Assembly (NCBI RefSeq): GCF_000004075.3
Contig: NC_026657.2
Coordinates: 10,850,001-10,914,000, forward strand
From: Cucumis sativus
Taxonomy: Eukaryota > Streptophyta > Magnoliopsida > Cucurbitales > Cucurbitaceae
Reading direction: 5' to 3'
DNA: 64,000 nucleotides
Shown in pieces: positions 12,075 through 24,974 of this stretch (positions within the stretch are counted from its first letter, which is position 1; each line of letters opens with the position of its first letter). The notes below the pieces were generated by a model. It ran no database searches and was not told the origin of the DNA. It saw only the letters and a list, made by a program, of their open reading frames with translations. A program made the translations under genes and the position numbers.

Positions 12075-12638
12075 ATGAGGCCTTTAGACGAGCAAGAGAC
12101 CACCGTCGTGTTCGAAAAGCTTCACAAATTCACAGGTAACAACCTCAAGAACATCGTCGAGAATCCCTCTCACGAGGGCACCGAACCAAATCCCGGCCGC
12201 TACTGCTTTCGCCTCCACAAGAACAAGGTCTATTACGTCAGTGACTCCCTCGTCAAGCGAGCTACCAACGTAGCCCGCTCCAACCTCGTCTCTCTCGGAA
12301 CCTGCATCGGAAAGTTCACTCATGGCGGCAGTTTTCATCTCACTGTCCAGTCATTAGGGCTATTGTCCCCCAATGCCAAGCACAAGGTTTGGCTTAAACC
12401 AACCTCCGAGATGTCCTTTCTGTATGGAAACCATGTTTTAAAAGGCGGCTTAGGACGGATTACTGAAAATATTGTTCCCGGTGATGGGGTCGTCGTGTAT
12501 TCTATGTCGGATGTGCCTTTGGGATTTGGAATTGCGGCAAAATCCACGCAGGATTGTAGGAAATTGGACCCAAATGGGATTGTGGTTCTACACCAATCGG
12601 ATATTGGAGAGTATTTGAGGATGGAGGACGAGCTTTAA
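12075..12638 (+). CDS. NIP7: 60S ribosome subunit biogenesis protein NIP7
   Basis: A single exon encodes 187 residues, close to the roughly 180 usual in eukaryotes. It starts [19 protein letters not shown], the canonical NIP7 N-terminus, followed by the N-terminal alpha/beta domain. A PUA RNA-binding domain covers about residues 95-175, with [21 protein letters not shown] and a [13 protein letters not shown] core. NIP7 works in the nucleolus on pre-rRNA processing and 60S assembly. The start is fixed by the family N-terminus. A telo-box just upstream matches its ribosome role. The 3' flank contains CCAGGTATAC (12688-12697), so an intron in the 3' UTR is possible but not shown. Confidence 0.96.
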   Translation: MRPLDEQETTVVFEKLHKFTGNNLKNIVENPSHEGTEPNPGRYCFRLHKNKVYYVSDSLVKRATNVARSNLVSLGTCIGKFTHGGSFHLTVQSLGLLSPNAKHKVWLKPTSEMSFLYGNHVLKGGLGRITENIVPGDGVVVYSMSDVPLGFGIAAKSTQDCRKLDPNGIVVLHQSDIGEYLRMEDEL

Positions 12639-13516
12639 AGAATCAAGGATGAAGCTGAATTGAGTTTATTGGGAATCGGCTTCCTGTTCCAGGTATACTC
12701 CAGTTGTTCTTGCAAAGTTTGTTGATCAATAGGATTTTGAGCTCAAATTGATATACTGTTTTAGGCATCAAGTCAATTTTGTATCTTTTGAACACCATGG
12801 TGTTGAGATTTGTCTCTTTAATTAAGTGTTTAAGTTAGGTGAATGATGAAACTATTGCTCTAATCCGAGCTATCTAATATCATAGAGATAAGATTGTGCT
12901 TATTCTTTGCTGCAAACTAACAGTTTCTTTTTTTTTTATGATAGTATTGAATAATTATCTCTGATGGGCTGTTGTTAATCTACTTTGACAAGCACTGGAA
13001 ATTTGGTTTAGTTGTGTGTGCTTATTTTTGTAGCAAGATATCGTCTTCCCATTTTTTGTATCAGTTATTTCTATTTGCACGTAAGGCCAATACGTACATT
13101 TATTTGATCATCAATACTTTTGGCGAATTGAGCTACAAGGGTCTTCACTAGAAATGAGTTTCCTTTGTTAGGCTTTAAGCTAGGCTCCTTTATGCGATGG
13201 CGGTTTCTAAGGATTTGTGTAATATCTTAGATGATTAGTTTTCTTCTTCTTCTTCTTCTGTCTATGGTTTAAGTTTCTGTTTGGGGTTCATTTGGTAACT
13301 CTGTTTGTATTATCTAATTATTCTCATTGAGAAGTGCGGTTTTTCATAAAAGAAGAACTAGATTCATTCATGCTCTGTTTTCTACGTGTTAAAGACGAAC
13401 TGTTTACACTGTAGGAGTCTGGCTGAGATAGGTTTATCGGTTGGGTTGTTTTGATGGGCTTTGTTTTCTTGTATGCTATTGTGTTCTTTCATTTTTTTTT
13501 CTTCTGAATGAATGTT

Positions 13517-13519
<3 letters not shown>

Positions 13520-13549
<30 letters not shown>
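13520..13549. repeat. (TA)n microsatellite
   Basis: An uninterrupted TA dinucleotide run of about 15 units, likely length-polymorphic. Confidence 0.9.
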
Positions 13550-13551
<2 letters not shown>

Positions 13552-13871
13552 CTACCTACTTGTCGCTTGCAATATGCACTACATGCATAAATAGGGGACT
13601 CTGTAATTTATACTCAATACTTTCCTAAGCACTTAATGATCCAAATTTTGTCATCCGTATCATCTCAGTCTTTAAACTTGAATGAAGGGCAGAATTTTTT
13701 ATGGGTGGCAGTTATGAGCCAACGTTTTGGTTGTTGTTAGATGGGGTTATTTCTTTTGGTGGTTTGGTTTTTCTTACAGTGCTAGCTAGTTAGTTAGGTA
13801 GTTTTTGTTGTTGGTTTATTTAAGATTGAGGGCTTTTTTGCCGGCGGTGTGTTATTTCATTTTTTCACTCA

Positions 13872-13935
13872 ATTTTGTGAGTAGATTCAAAAAAAAAAAA
13901 CATTTTGTGAGTAGATTCAAAAAAAAAAAAAAATT
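13872..13935 (+). repeat. Tandem duplication ending in poly-A
   Basis: ATTTTGTGAGTAGATTC followed by an A run occurs at 13872 and again at 13902, a period of 30 nt. Each copy ends in 12 or more A. This can arise by slippage or from the end of a retroposed sequence. Confidence 0.75.
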
Positions 13936-16900
13936 CAACAAAAAATTCTATTAGGGCAAACACTACTCAAGTTTGGAATTAGTGTTATTTGTTATCTAAA
14001 CTTCCCATAGCACTTTTTGGAACTGAAAATTTAAAACATTGGTCTAAAATGATCGTTTGACCCCTAGTTTGTTAACATTTAGATGATTAGGTGTTGACTG
14101 GATTGTTAATTTGTCCAAATGTGTTGATTTAGTAATATTTTTGAGTGATTTTTCTCTCTTCTCCCTTTCTTCCTAACTTCAACAAACCTTGTGGCCGCAT
14201 GCCTTCTTTGAAAGACATCGCTGCTATCTTTGAACGATTGTTAGGTGCCTTCATTGTTCATTTGTCTTGAACTAGAACAGTAGTTCTTGTTTGTTCTAGA
14301 TTTGTTTGGAATGGAGGAGGATCTGCCTATAACTGGACCAAAGGTGATCCTCTACTTCATTTTACACTAAAATACTGAATTCAGATTATATGAACCTAAA
14401 TTTTCCATGATGGTTAATATCAAGAGTAAAGAAAATTTGTTTCTAGACTTTGTTTTGAAACACTCTACAACATAGCTTCATTCAAAAACTAGATGGCTAT
14501 TGTGATACAGCATAGTTGACTTTATTAAACCAACAAACTAAAGTGCCCTAGGTGTGGATTTAGATAAGGCTCAGCCCTTCTGCTCTTTATTTATTTATAT
14601 ACAGAAGCAACCTAGAAAAGAAATGTTGAAATGACTTGAAAAACTAAAACTTGCATGATGGTGAATATGAAGTCCGAAGTTGAGAATTGTACTTTAGGTT
14701 GTTGGTATTTGTAACTTCTCAAGAATGAATGAAGCTTCATCAAAGTAGTTCAAACTATTGTTCCGTTGATTGATTGAGATTTCCTTTAAATGAAACTTGA
14801 GATGCATTATCCTAAGTCTGATACATTTAATGCAACTCTTCCTTGAAGCTTTACTTCCATCATTCTTGAAGTATTTTTTAGTTGAGTTCACCAAAGATTG
14901 AAGATGAGTATCACTGCTTATCGAATTTTCTAAGCCCTTAATCCTAGATTTTCATCATCAATACTATTCCAATAGGGAAACTGCAGCCTAAAATCTGTTT
15001 TCTCATATCATTTTGGTTTAAAATGGGCTCTTGGGCTTCGAATATCTTTCTTATTCATTCCCCCCCTCCCCCACGAAAAAGAATAAAGAGATAAATACAA
15101 TTAGGTTAAGTAGATAAGACACTTGGGTCGATTAATTTGATCATCATTTGCCACTTTATTAAAGTCCAAAGAAAAGAAAAATAGAAAACAAACAATGACA
15201 AAAACCTACCAAACACAAAAATAAATTAAAACAGACATGATTAGAAAGAACCCACCAAGAAAAACTCTTTTGGATCTTTAAGAGAGGCCCTAGACTAGGT
15301 GAAACAACAAAGAAAAACCTTAGATTGTTTAGTCAAAGTAATCACTCGAAAATGACTTAAAATGTAACGTGTTTGCCAAATATGCAAATTTCAACATTTC
15401 AAACCTTGTGATAATTTGTTTTTGCAAGGAGAAAATTATTCAAATTAAACCAATTATATTCTATTTCCATCAAACTAATTTGATCACTTCCCAAGGAATG
15501 GGTTTCAATTTAATTAATGAACCATTCTTACAATAAATTTTTTAAAGAAAATAAAGCCCTATCCCAAGCAATCAGGTTGTTGACAGTATACTATTTTAGA
15601 AGAATATATATAGATTGGTTATCAAACATACTCGCTCAAAAGTTAATATATGGAATTAAAAAAGAAGAAGCTATTGATGAAATTACGAAGAACAATGAAT
15701 TAAACACTTTTAAATTTTATATAATTAACAACGGAATAAATCCTTAATTAAACCATAGCTAAGATGCTTTGAAGTATAGACTTTATTCTCATAAACTTTA
15801 ATTTGTTGGATTGGATCCATCTGTTCTAAACCCAAACAAATTTAGGCAGAGCACCAAAATCAACCATCTCTATGGATTTGAATTCTATATGATTCCTTTC
15901 ATAATATATATACCAAATTGAAAATTACCAAAGTATTCCTTTTTAATTAGGCAGCCATTCCACAAAACCCCATATATACATATTTTAAAACAATGAATAG
16001 TTAGAGTTTTGTTTATATTATAAAGTTTTACAAACCATTTTGTTCATTAATTGTTTGAAGAGAGAAGGAAAAAAAGATGCCAAAAACCTAAAAAATTATA
16101 GAGAATATATATAATAATAATGTGTTGTCTTAATTAGCTAGGATCCCACTTACATATACATTATTGTTATTAATAAGTAGAGAAAAGAAATATTCTTAAT
16201 TGTTGTTTTTAAAAAGAGAATTATATGTGATTTAGCTCTCCTTTTCAAGTGTGCTTATACAATGCCTAATGCCTGATTAAGCATATTGAAACTCTTATCC
16301 CATCTTTGAAATGCTAATCAATATTTTATAATAATATCTTTTATTTTGATCTTTAAGTTTTGGCTTAATTACTTTCAATTTAGTTCTAGAATTAAAAATG
16401 TGATTAACTAATTTTGAATAAAAGATTGGAAGGGTGTGCATTTAAAGGTTGTTGTTGGAGAGGTAAAAAGTGATTAAAAGTAACTTTTACTGCTTTTAAT
16501 AGTGGATAAAATAGATTGAGATTATTAAATATGTTAAAATCACTTTTATACAAATACGTTAATTGCACATCTTTTAGTAAATTGTCACACATTTTATATA
16601 AGATGCTTGGACCTTGTTGCATAAAATGCCCTTGATAATTGAATCATACTATTAAATTTTTACCAATCTATGATTAATAATTTTTTTTTAATTAATAAGT
16701 TTGTGAGAATTAGTAAACAATCTTCAACGATCAAATTGAAACCTCGAGATTTTAAACTTTGAAATGCACGTCATTCTAAATATGGTACTAAATTGCTAGC
16801 ATGAACGTACCTTATTAACGCGGTTATATAGTTAAGGTTAAAAGTTCGATTTTCTAACAACATGCTTTAATCACACTGCCTTTTCACAAAATAAGAAAAC

Positions 16901-19900
16901 AAAAGCAAACCATGAAATTCTTGATTGAGTAATATATATGTTTGTGTGTGTGTGGATGGATGGATATTGAGAAAATATTGAATGTATACATAGTTACGTG
17001 AGGAATTTATAAAAGCAGAAAATAAGATAAAGAATATATTCAAAGATTTTAGTTTTCTATAAGTTACGTTTCTATTCCCTTTTGATGACCTAAGTCCCAT
17101 TGGGTAAATAAATATATCAATTGTGTCGTCATTTAAAAAGTGAGAAATGAAAATAAAATTTTGAAAAGAAAAGTCATTCTTTAATGATTTCGACATTTCA
17201 TACTTCCTTTTTATAAAACAATATGTTGAAATTAAAATCAAAATTCAACCAAAATAATGGAGGGGTTTCAAATATAACCTAAACAAATCAAAATACGATA
17301 AAAATTTTGATCTATCATTCATAAATTATGACGATTTTACGTTACAAAAAGAAAATGTAAGTGCATGATGACATAATATAAAAAAATTTAATTTTTGAAC
17401 TGTGAGGTTTTTTAAATTTTTAGTTTTGTGACTAATTGATTTCTAAATATATTCAAAATTTTAAAAAGTTGGTTGATTTGTTAGGTGTAAATTTAAAATT
17501 CATGTATATAAATATCTCGTTTTACAATAATTTCTTCTTTAATTAGCAAGTGGAAAGAAATGTTTATTTAGAAACTACCTTTCCCTAGTTTTTTAAAATG
17601 TTAATTAAAATTTAGTTCTTCTAATTTTAAAAGTTATTTATTTAGTCCATATAATTTGATTAAATCTCATATATAGTTAGGAAGTTATCAAATCATAGAA
17701 ATTAAATTCCAATTATAAATCATGAAAATTAAATTTGTAACCTTTTTTTCAAACCATTGGCATACAAACTTTGTAATTTGAAAAACATCGAGTGAAAGTA
17801 AATAATACAACATACGATTTTAATTATATGTGAAAGTAGAGTTTATATAGTGCATAATTTAGAAAAATAAAAAACATCAAATAGTTATCAAACTAAACTT
17901 ATAGAACTATTTTGAAGTTGATTTTCAAACATATATGAAATAGGTTTAGGTGTGTATCTAACATGAAATCATAAGTTTAACAAATTATTATTAGATACAT
18001 TATACAAATTAAAATTGGAAGATTGAGTTAGATATTTTTTTAAAAAAGAAAGTTTAAGAGTCAACTATGGGTTTAAATAGGAAAAGAGAGAGGAGAAATT
18101 AGGGTAAGTGATAGTGGTGAGGGGAGAGGATGGGTATCACATGGGCATGTCAAGAGAGATTTGTTTAAAGCAAAGCCATGGTTGTGAAAGTTGGTCGGTT
18201 TTAGACATAAATGAATATTTTGTAACCCTAAATGTGTAACATCTTTACTATTCAAACCAAAATATACTTTATTGTAAAAAGTTTTTGTCCTTTTTTCTAT
18301 ACAAATATTTATCATATTTTTATTAGCCCTCAATCACATTTTTTTCAATCTTCTTTCTCGAACCAATATAAAAGAATATAGAGGAGAAATTCTGTGAACT
18401 TTCTATTTTAAATTTTACGGACTTTGCAATATAATTAATATCGTCGAGAATGTGTTGCATGAACAATGAATGAATAAAAGAGAAAACAACATTTTAAAAT
18501 TTTGTTTCGTAATTAAATCATTCATAGTTTTATAACTATATCAAAATAAATTTGGTTGGGTTAGTAATTTAATTGTTTGGAAGTGACTTGTGGACCTAAT
18601 GGCATAAGCAAAGTTGAGAGAATTTCACTTTTCTTGTCTCACATTGAAGGAAATAAGAGAGTATAAATATCAAAAAGTTTAAGTGGGAAACAAAGTATGT
18701 TGGTGGTGATTACATAACTCTATCACTACGTGCTTGCTGCAACGGTCATCCATCTAGGTGGTTCGCGTAATTGCACTAGCATGAATGAAAGAAATATTTT
18801 TAATTACCTTTCTTTTTGTATTTTGAAAAACTGATTCGGTATTAATTAATTTTCTCGATTGACCTGACGTCTCCGGACTTGGCCTTTTGGATCACCGAAA
18901 TCCATCTCATCTCAATCTCTCGAAACCCATCTTTGTCATATCCTAAAAAACATCTTTGTTTCTATTCCTTGTTCCTACGAGTGTACGTCTGAATAGGAAA
19001 AACTGCGTTAATCTTGGAGAGCAACCAACAACACAATTGACACTTCAATCAATCTATTTTTGTTCGATATTTGATTTTATTTTATCACAATCCAAAAGTA
19101 ATTAAAAGCAACGTGAATGGAAAATTCCAACATTAATTTGAAAAATTAAAGTACCCCAGTATTTTTAAAATCCTAGGAAAATATGTAGAGCAATATTATT
19201 TTACTATCAAATTATTAACATCTAGCAATATCAACTTTTAGTATAGGTAAAAATTGTCTCTTTCTTTCTAAGAAAAAAAATTAACTTTGAAAGATATATA
19301 TATATATATATGAACAATTTGGTTGTAGACCTAATATACCAAGAATATTAGGTACTCCATATATGTGTCCGTAGTGTTACTTAATTAACTTATTAAATTG
19401 ATATTTCCAATGTAGAAGAAACGTAATACGTAAGGTTAATTACATATTAAATCCATATTAATTTTTGCTTTATAAGAGAACTTGATTCATTTAAATCTAT
19501 GGATTATTATTCCATGTAGAGTGGACAAAACCCAATCTAATATTCTACCCATCTTTCATTTTAATTCATCCTTACAATCACCTTAAAATTCTTGGATAAT
19601 GATTATGATTTTGTTAAACAATTAAAAACCAAAATCACATCACCATGAGTTGGTTAGTGGTAAAATAACAAGAACAAAGATCAAGTCATTTGTTAAATGT
19701 ATGTATATGTATTCTACTAACTTTCTTAACACACCAAATGAATTATACGATCATGAATTATATTGTTTGTAAAATTAGTCGACATTCACTTATAAGTTGA
19801 CCTATACATGCACGGCGGACCTCGCACACACATAAAATGGTTACAGTTGTTAACCTATAGAAACAGCTAAACTGTTACGTGACACAAACTAAATTATGAG

Positions 19901-20248
19901 ACTGTCCTTGAAGGTGGAAAGAGGGGGAACAAATGGAGAAATGGGACAGGGTGTGAGCCAAATGGACAAATGAAAAGAAAGAAATAGATATATAATATAT
20001 TGTGAAGATGATTATATGTATAGGGAATTTATATAAGAGATGGTGGGGACTGGGGGTGAGTGTGTAATGGAATTGGACCCTTTAGATACCTGAAGAAGAA
20101 GCAAAAATGAACAAAGACTATGATGACTTCAATTCATCTTTTGGTTGCCCCTAAACACTCAATTATGTTTTGTCCCTTTTAAACTTCAACTACTTTCTTA
20201 AACTCAAACCACACATTTTCTCCCCTTCAATTAGCTGTTGGAATATGA

Positions 20249-20272
20249 TCTCTCTCTCTCTCTCTCTCTCTC
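20249..20272. repeat. (TC)n microsatellite
   Basis: About 12 TC units in a row in AT-rich intergenic DNA, preceded by GGAATATGA. No gene is evident downstream that would make it a leader sequence. Confidence 0.9.
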
Positions 20273-20594
20273 TTTTCCTTTCTTTTATCATTATGCCCAC
20301 CTTTCAATTTTTAGGGTTTTCTTTTGCTCCTTTGTGGATGGACATTAGCCACTTTCAATACCTTTTTTCTTACATGTGAGAGAATATATTTGAAATCGAT
20401 CCAATTCAGTATTTAATTTGTCTGTTCATTTCTAGTAGTTTCTTGAAGATGATGCGTATATGTAAGGTGAATTGTTAGAACGGAATAATAATATTGTTCT
20501 TTATTCTTGGATAAAACTTATAAACACTCAATTGATGTGAACACGCACGTTCTATCAACTTCAAAGTTTCTTTTGTTGTCTTTTTTAGTATAAG

Positions 20595-20680
20595 TTAGGG
20601 GAAAGAATTTGAACATGAAATCACTTGATTCTCAATTCTCGATATATACAAGTGTCAGTTGAGTTAAGTTATCGTTGTTT
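20595..20680 (-). mobile_element. tRNA-derived SINE candidate B
   Basis: Read on the minus strand it has a box A-like TAACTCAACTGAC (20666-20654), then ACTTGTATATA, then a box B-like CATGTTCAAATTC (20617-20605). The order and the shared ACTTGTAT block match candidate A at 4.1 kb and candidate C at 23.95 kb. The copy is diverged and its ends were not found. Confidence 0.45.
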
Positions 20681-21356
20681 TTTAGGTTTTCTTTTTCCTC
20701 ACATATTATCACATTAAAATTAACAAAACTAATAAATACTTATACTTTTATATTATATAAATGTCTCGAACGTGAGGTCAAGTTATGAAAAAACTAAAAT
20801 GAAAAAAATATATTTCTTAAACTTTTTATCATTGAAATTTAGCTCTGAATTATTTGGATGTTAATTTTCAGAAAAGATGAAAACATTTATTTTCTTAAAA
20901 GAAACAAATAGTTATTTTTGCTTGCTTTATTATATGTATTTATTTATTGTATTGAAATTATTTAGTTTGTAAAATTAGAATATGATTTAAATTACAAGGT
21001 GTCGTGATTACTACAATATTTATATATATATACGTTTGACAATATTAATAAAAAAAAATCACTAATAATTTATAAAAGTATATAGAAAAAAGGTAGAAAT
21101 TAAATTAAAAGTAATTTTGGAATAAACATAAATAGTTACATCATATATTTTAATAAAGAAGCAATAATATCTGTTTTTGGAAACAATATATCAAATATCT
21201 TTTGAAGAAAATTTTGAAAAAAATTTGAAGACAATATAGATTGATGATGATATATATATATATCAATTCCTCCCAATATTATCATTATTCAAATATTCAA
21301 ATGACTTAGAGATATGCATTGCAAGACTGCACTGCATGTACACATGTGTCCATAGA

Positions 21357-21382
<26 letters not shown>
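21357..21382. repeat. (AT)n microsatellite
   Basis: About 13 AT units in AT-rich intergenic DNA. Confidence 0.85.
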
Positions 21383-21390
<8 letters not shown>

Positions 21391-23142
21391 TCCAAATTAC
21401 ATATTCATTTTTAATATAATTGTATATTTACAAAAATTAAAGGCAAAAAAAGTCAGCATATAAAATTCCATTTGTATAATTTTTATTCCCCATCAGCCTT
21501 GTTCAATATTTGAAAATAAAAACAATATACAATTAATGACTCGTTTAGTAATCATGTAGGTCTTCGAAAATAATATATTGGATCTAATTTCTAGGTCTCA
21601 AATATATATGTTTCGAAATATTTATAACACGTTAATATTACCATTTCTTAAACAGAGAGCAATAATATTTATTGAATTATTTTTCCTTTTTAATTTCTTT
21701 CCTTATTCTTTTTATATGTTAGTCCCTAATATTAAATTAAACTAAGTTAATACTTAAACTAACATAATGTCTACATCACATCTTACTTCCAATATTTTAT
21801 AATTAATTATAATAAAATAGTATTAAAAACAACTCTCCATTTTTAGAAGATATAATATTAAATTCTAATCTTCACATTTTCATAAATTCAATATCAATAT
21901 TGACACGAGAGGTAAATCGAATATATAAAGTAAGCGATAATTTACCACTAATTGTGAACATAATATACACAATAAATAATTTCTCATTCAAGAAGAAAAA
22001 ATTATTTACTTACTATATATAATAAATAATGTCCAATATATACCATCCTTTTACTAAGTTTGAATGTATTTGTACATGGTGTCTACATGCCATACAAATA
22101 TACATTATTAGTGTTCCAATAAGCTCACCATCTACTCACCAAATTACCTGTATTTTATGGTGGAAAATTTTAGATAAAATTTGATTATTTGATTATTTCA
22201 TAATTTGTTATATTTAATTAAAAAGGTTTGGTAATGGTAATTCCATTATTGAAAGGTACATCCACAGAGAGGAAAACATAAAGTGGGAAAATATAATTGT
22301 TGAGGGAATACACACAAACACATAAAAGACAAAGATTCCCACGTGTGGGGTTTTGAAAAAGATATTTTTTTCTTCTTCTTTTTTTTGAAAGTCTTTTGGA
22401 ATTTTGTAATATAAATGGATTCCCCATATCCGATAATTAAATACCCTATAGATTTAAAAACAATGACAAGTTTTCTTTTTTCTTCATTTCCTAAAATAAT
22501 ATGTCCCTTCTCAAATTCGTATCAATCATCAATTGTTAGGTCTAGTAATAAACTTTTTAAAAAAATTTAAAATACAAACCAAAGAACCTTTCATACTTAC
22601 CTAAGAACACAACTTGTTAATATATTTAATTTTACGAGTTTTCATTGCTTTTTTTGTTTATACTATATTCTATATACAATATTAAATCCTCCTTTATTCT
22701 AACACAATCAACATATTCAATTAATCTTCTTATTCTATATTCGTTAGAAAGTTTAGACGGAATAAATTAAATTAAATTAAATATATTTATAACGATCGCA
22801 TACCTAAAATTTAATATTCTAAATGTTATATTAAAGTGTGTAAAATGTTTTTGAAGTAAAATGCATATTTATATCAAATACATTTATATAACTTAAGATA
22901 AGATGTATATTTAAGTATTTTTCTTATTTTCAATTACTTAAAAATTTAACTTCTTTTTTTCTCTGTTGAATTTTTTTAATCCTTCTTACGAAACTTTTTG
23001 AGACCCCACTTCACATTAGCCTCCATATCCTTTGAAGAAAACAAAAACAAAAACATGGCACATTAAAGTTTGTTCTTTTGCCCAAAGGAAAAAAAGAAAA
23101 AAACTCACTTTCTCTCTTACTTCTTCTCTTCTCCTCTCTCCC

Positions 23143-23161
23143 TATATATATATATATATAA
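23143..23161 (+). promoter_or_regulatory. Probable TATA region of FPF1
   Basis: A CTATATATATATATATAAG run directly follows a long CT-rich tract and lies about 105-120 nt before the FPF1 ATG, a suitable position for a TATA box. The dinucleotide repeat makes the exact functional position uncertain. Confidence 0.5.
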
Positions 23162-23265
23162 GTACACAACCTTCTCACCAAATCAATCCCTCCATTATTA
23201 TTCTCCAAACCCAAAGAACCAACCAACGTCCAATTAAGTGTACAGTGTGAAAGAAAGGTAATAAA

Positions 23266-23607
23266 ATGTCAGGTGTTTGGATTTTCGACAACGGCGTGAT
23301 CCGGCTAGTGGAGAGAGCAGGTGCAGCAGAGACGACGACGTCCGGGGGATCAGGGAAAAGAAAAGTTCTGATATACACACCAACGAACGAGGCGATGACA
23401 TCGTATGAGGTGCTAGAAAACAAGCTATCAATGTTGGGATGGGAAGTGTACTATGAAGATGGAGAGGTTATGCAATTTCACAAACCATCGTCTGTGGATC
23501 TAATTTCACTTCCTAAAGATTTTAATAAGTTGAAGGCTAGACACTTATACGACATCGTTGTGAGGAATCGTAATCTTTTTCAAGTTAAGGACATGCAGTC
23601 CCACTAA
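23266..23607 (+). CDS. FPF1: FLOWERING PROMOTING FACTOR 1-like protein
   Basis: An intronless gene of 113 residues, the normal size and structure for the family. The start MSGVWIFDNGVIRLVE, the central LGWEVYYEDGEVMQFHK, and VDLISLPKDFNKLKARHLYDIVVRNRN near the C-terminus are the family signatures. FPF1 proteins are small proteins linked to gibberellin response, earlier flowering and organ growth; their biochemical action is unclear. A small insert (AAETTTSGGSG) sits where related proteins vary in length. The ATG at 23266 is fixed by the conserved MSGVW start. It stands alone, with more than 10 kb of non-coding DNA upstream and 5 kb downstream. Which family member it matches (FPF1 or an FLP paralogue) cannot be settled here. 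Confidence 0.96.
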   Translation: MSGVWIFDNGVIRLVERAGAAETTTSGGSGKRKVLIYTPTNEAMTSYEVLENKLSMLGWEVYYEDGEVMQFHKPSSVDLISLPKDFNKLKARHLYDIVVRNRNLFQVKDMQSH

Positions 23608-23929
23608 TTGTAGGACCCCTATACCCTTAACTATTACTATCTCTCTCTTTATAATTAATGCCTTTTTTCTTCTTCTTCTTCTTCTTTTGAGATGATGTAG
23701 TTTGTTTGTGTGATTGATTATTATTGTGTTTATGTGTGTGTTTGAAGGTAATAATATATATATAATATATATATATTGGGGGTGGTTTGATTATTATGTA
23801 AATTTTGTTGTTGAAATTACAATTCACAATGGAATTAAATTATATAAATTTGAAATTATTGTTTTTGAGTTTATTTGATTTGATAAGTCTCTCCTTTCTC
23901 TCTTTCTCTCTTTTTTTTTTTAAGTAAAA

Positions 23930-24000
23930 ATATATTCGAAACCGAAATCTCTTTTAACTCTAGAGTATATACAAGTAGTTAAACTCTTGTTGGTATATCT
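23930..24000 (-). mobile_element. tRNA-derived SINE candidate C
   Basis: On the minus strand it reads AGAGTTTAACTAC (23987-23975), ACTTGTATATA, then GATTTCGGTTTCGAA (23949-23935). Box A-like and box B-like parts appear in the same order and with the same ACTTGTAT block as candidates A and B. It is the most diverged of the three. Confidence 0.4.
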
Positions 24001-24369
24001 TTCTCTTGTTCTTGATGTATGGAAGAATTTGTCTACCATTTTTAAGATACTACTTTTGTTTTAACATATATTTGAGTTTTATACTCTCATCTATCTAAGT
24101 TTAGTTTATCTAGTTTTACTAGATCTTTTTATTATTATTATTATGAATTATGAGAAAATATATTTGTACATTGTTTTTTCTATTATGAATTTTTTTTATT
24201 ATTGTTAAAAAAAAAAAATTAGAATACAAAAACAAGACTTGAACCAATAAGTTTTTTTTATGGATGGGAGGTATTAGAATGAATGTATGAGTTATATTAA
24301 AGGAAGATATAAAGTTGATTAAACTTTGCACTTCTCTAAATAATATTTTAGGACTTGAATTAATTAGTG

Positions 24370-24373
<4 letters not shown>

Positions 24374-24403
<30 letters not shown>
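24374..24403. repeat. (TA)n microsatellite
   Basis: About 15 TA units, intergenic. Confidence 0.85.
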
Positions 24404-24405
<2 letters not shown>

Positions 24406-24840
24406 TTTAGTCCTAGTACTTTTGTGTCTACTATCACATGTGATAATTACCAATCAAATACTGAATTGGAAGTTCATAAACTTAATTAAACTTATAATTC
24501 TAACATTTTGTTTTATATTTTTAGTGAATAGGATTTGGAAATTATTGAATGTCACTATATATAAAACTATATTTTATAGGGTTGGATTATTTTACAAAGG
24601 GAAGTGAGGTTAAAGAAGAATGGGGAGTTGACACGTAGATAAATATAAAAAAATTTATAAAAAGAATAAATTAATCACATTTCCAATTTTTAAAATAAAG
24701 TCATTTTTTTTTAAATATGAATTTTGGGATGTAGCTAAGTTAGGGATATAGATATTGTCCCCACCTCAGCATCCATTTAAATGCATTATTAATCAAGCAG
24801 TATCTTCCTCAAGATTTGGAAATATTATTTTACCTATATG

Positions 24841-24974
<134 letters not shown>

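Larger units (their letters stand above)
12639..23265. other. Gene-poor stretch between NIP7 and FPF1
   Basis: About 10.6 kb without a supported gene. The first kilobase (to about 13.8 kb) is less AT-rich and may be NIP7 3' UTR or transcribed flank. Features seen are a TA microsatellite (13520-13549), a poly-A-ended duplication (13872-13930), a weak SINE-like piece around 16785-16860, a less AT-rich island at 18560-19060, a TC microsatellite (20249-20272), SINE candidate B (about 20595-20680) and a TA repeat (21357-21382). The last kilobase should contain the FPF1 promoter. Predicted open frames here are all short and low-complexity. Confidence 0.6.

Noticed and set aside
12688-12702. Donor for an intron in the NIP7 3' UTR
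   Set aside because: A GT-type site exists, but no acceptor could be chosen with any confidence.
16785-16860. Another possible SINE piece on the plus strand
   Set aside because: A box B-like AAGTTCGATTTTC is present but the box A part is too degraded to call.
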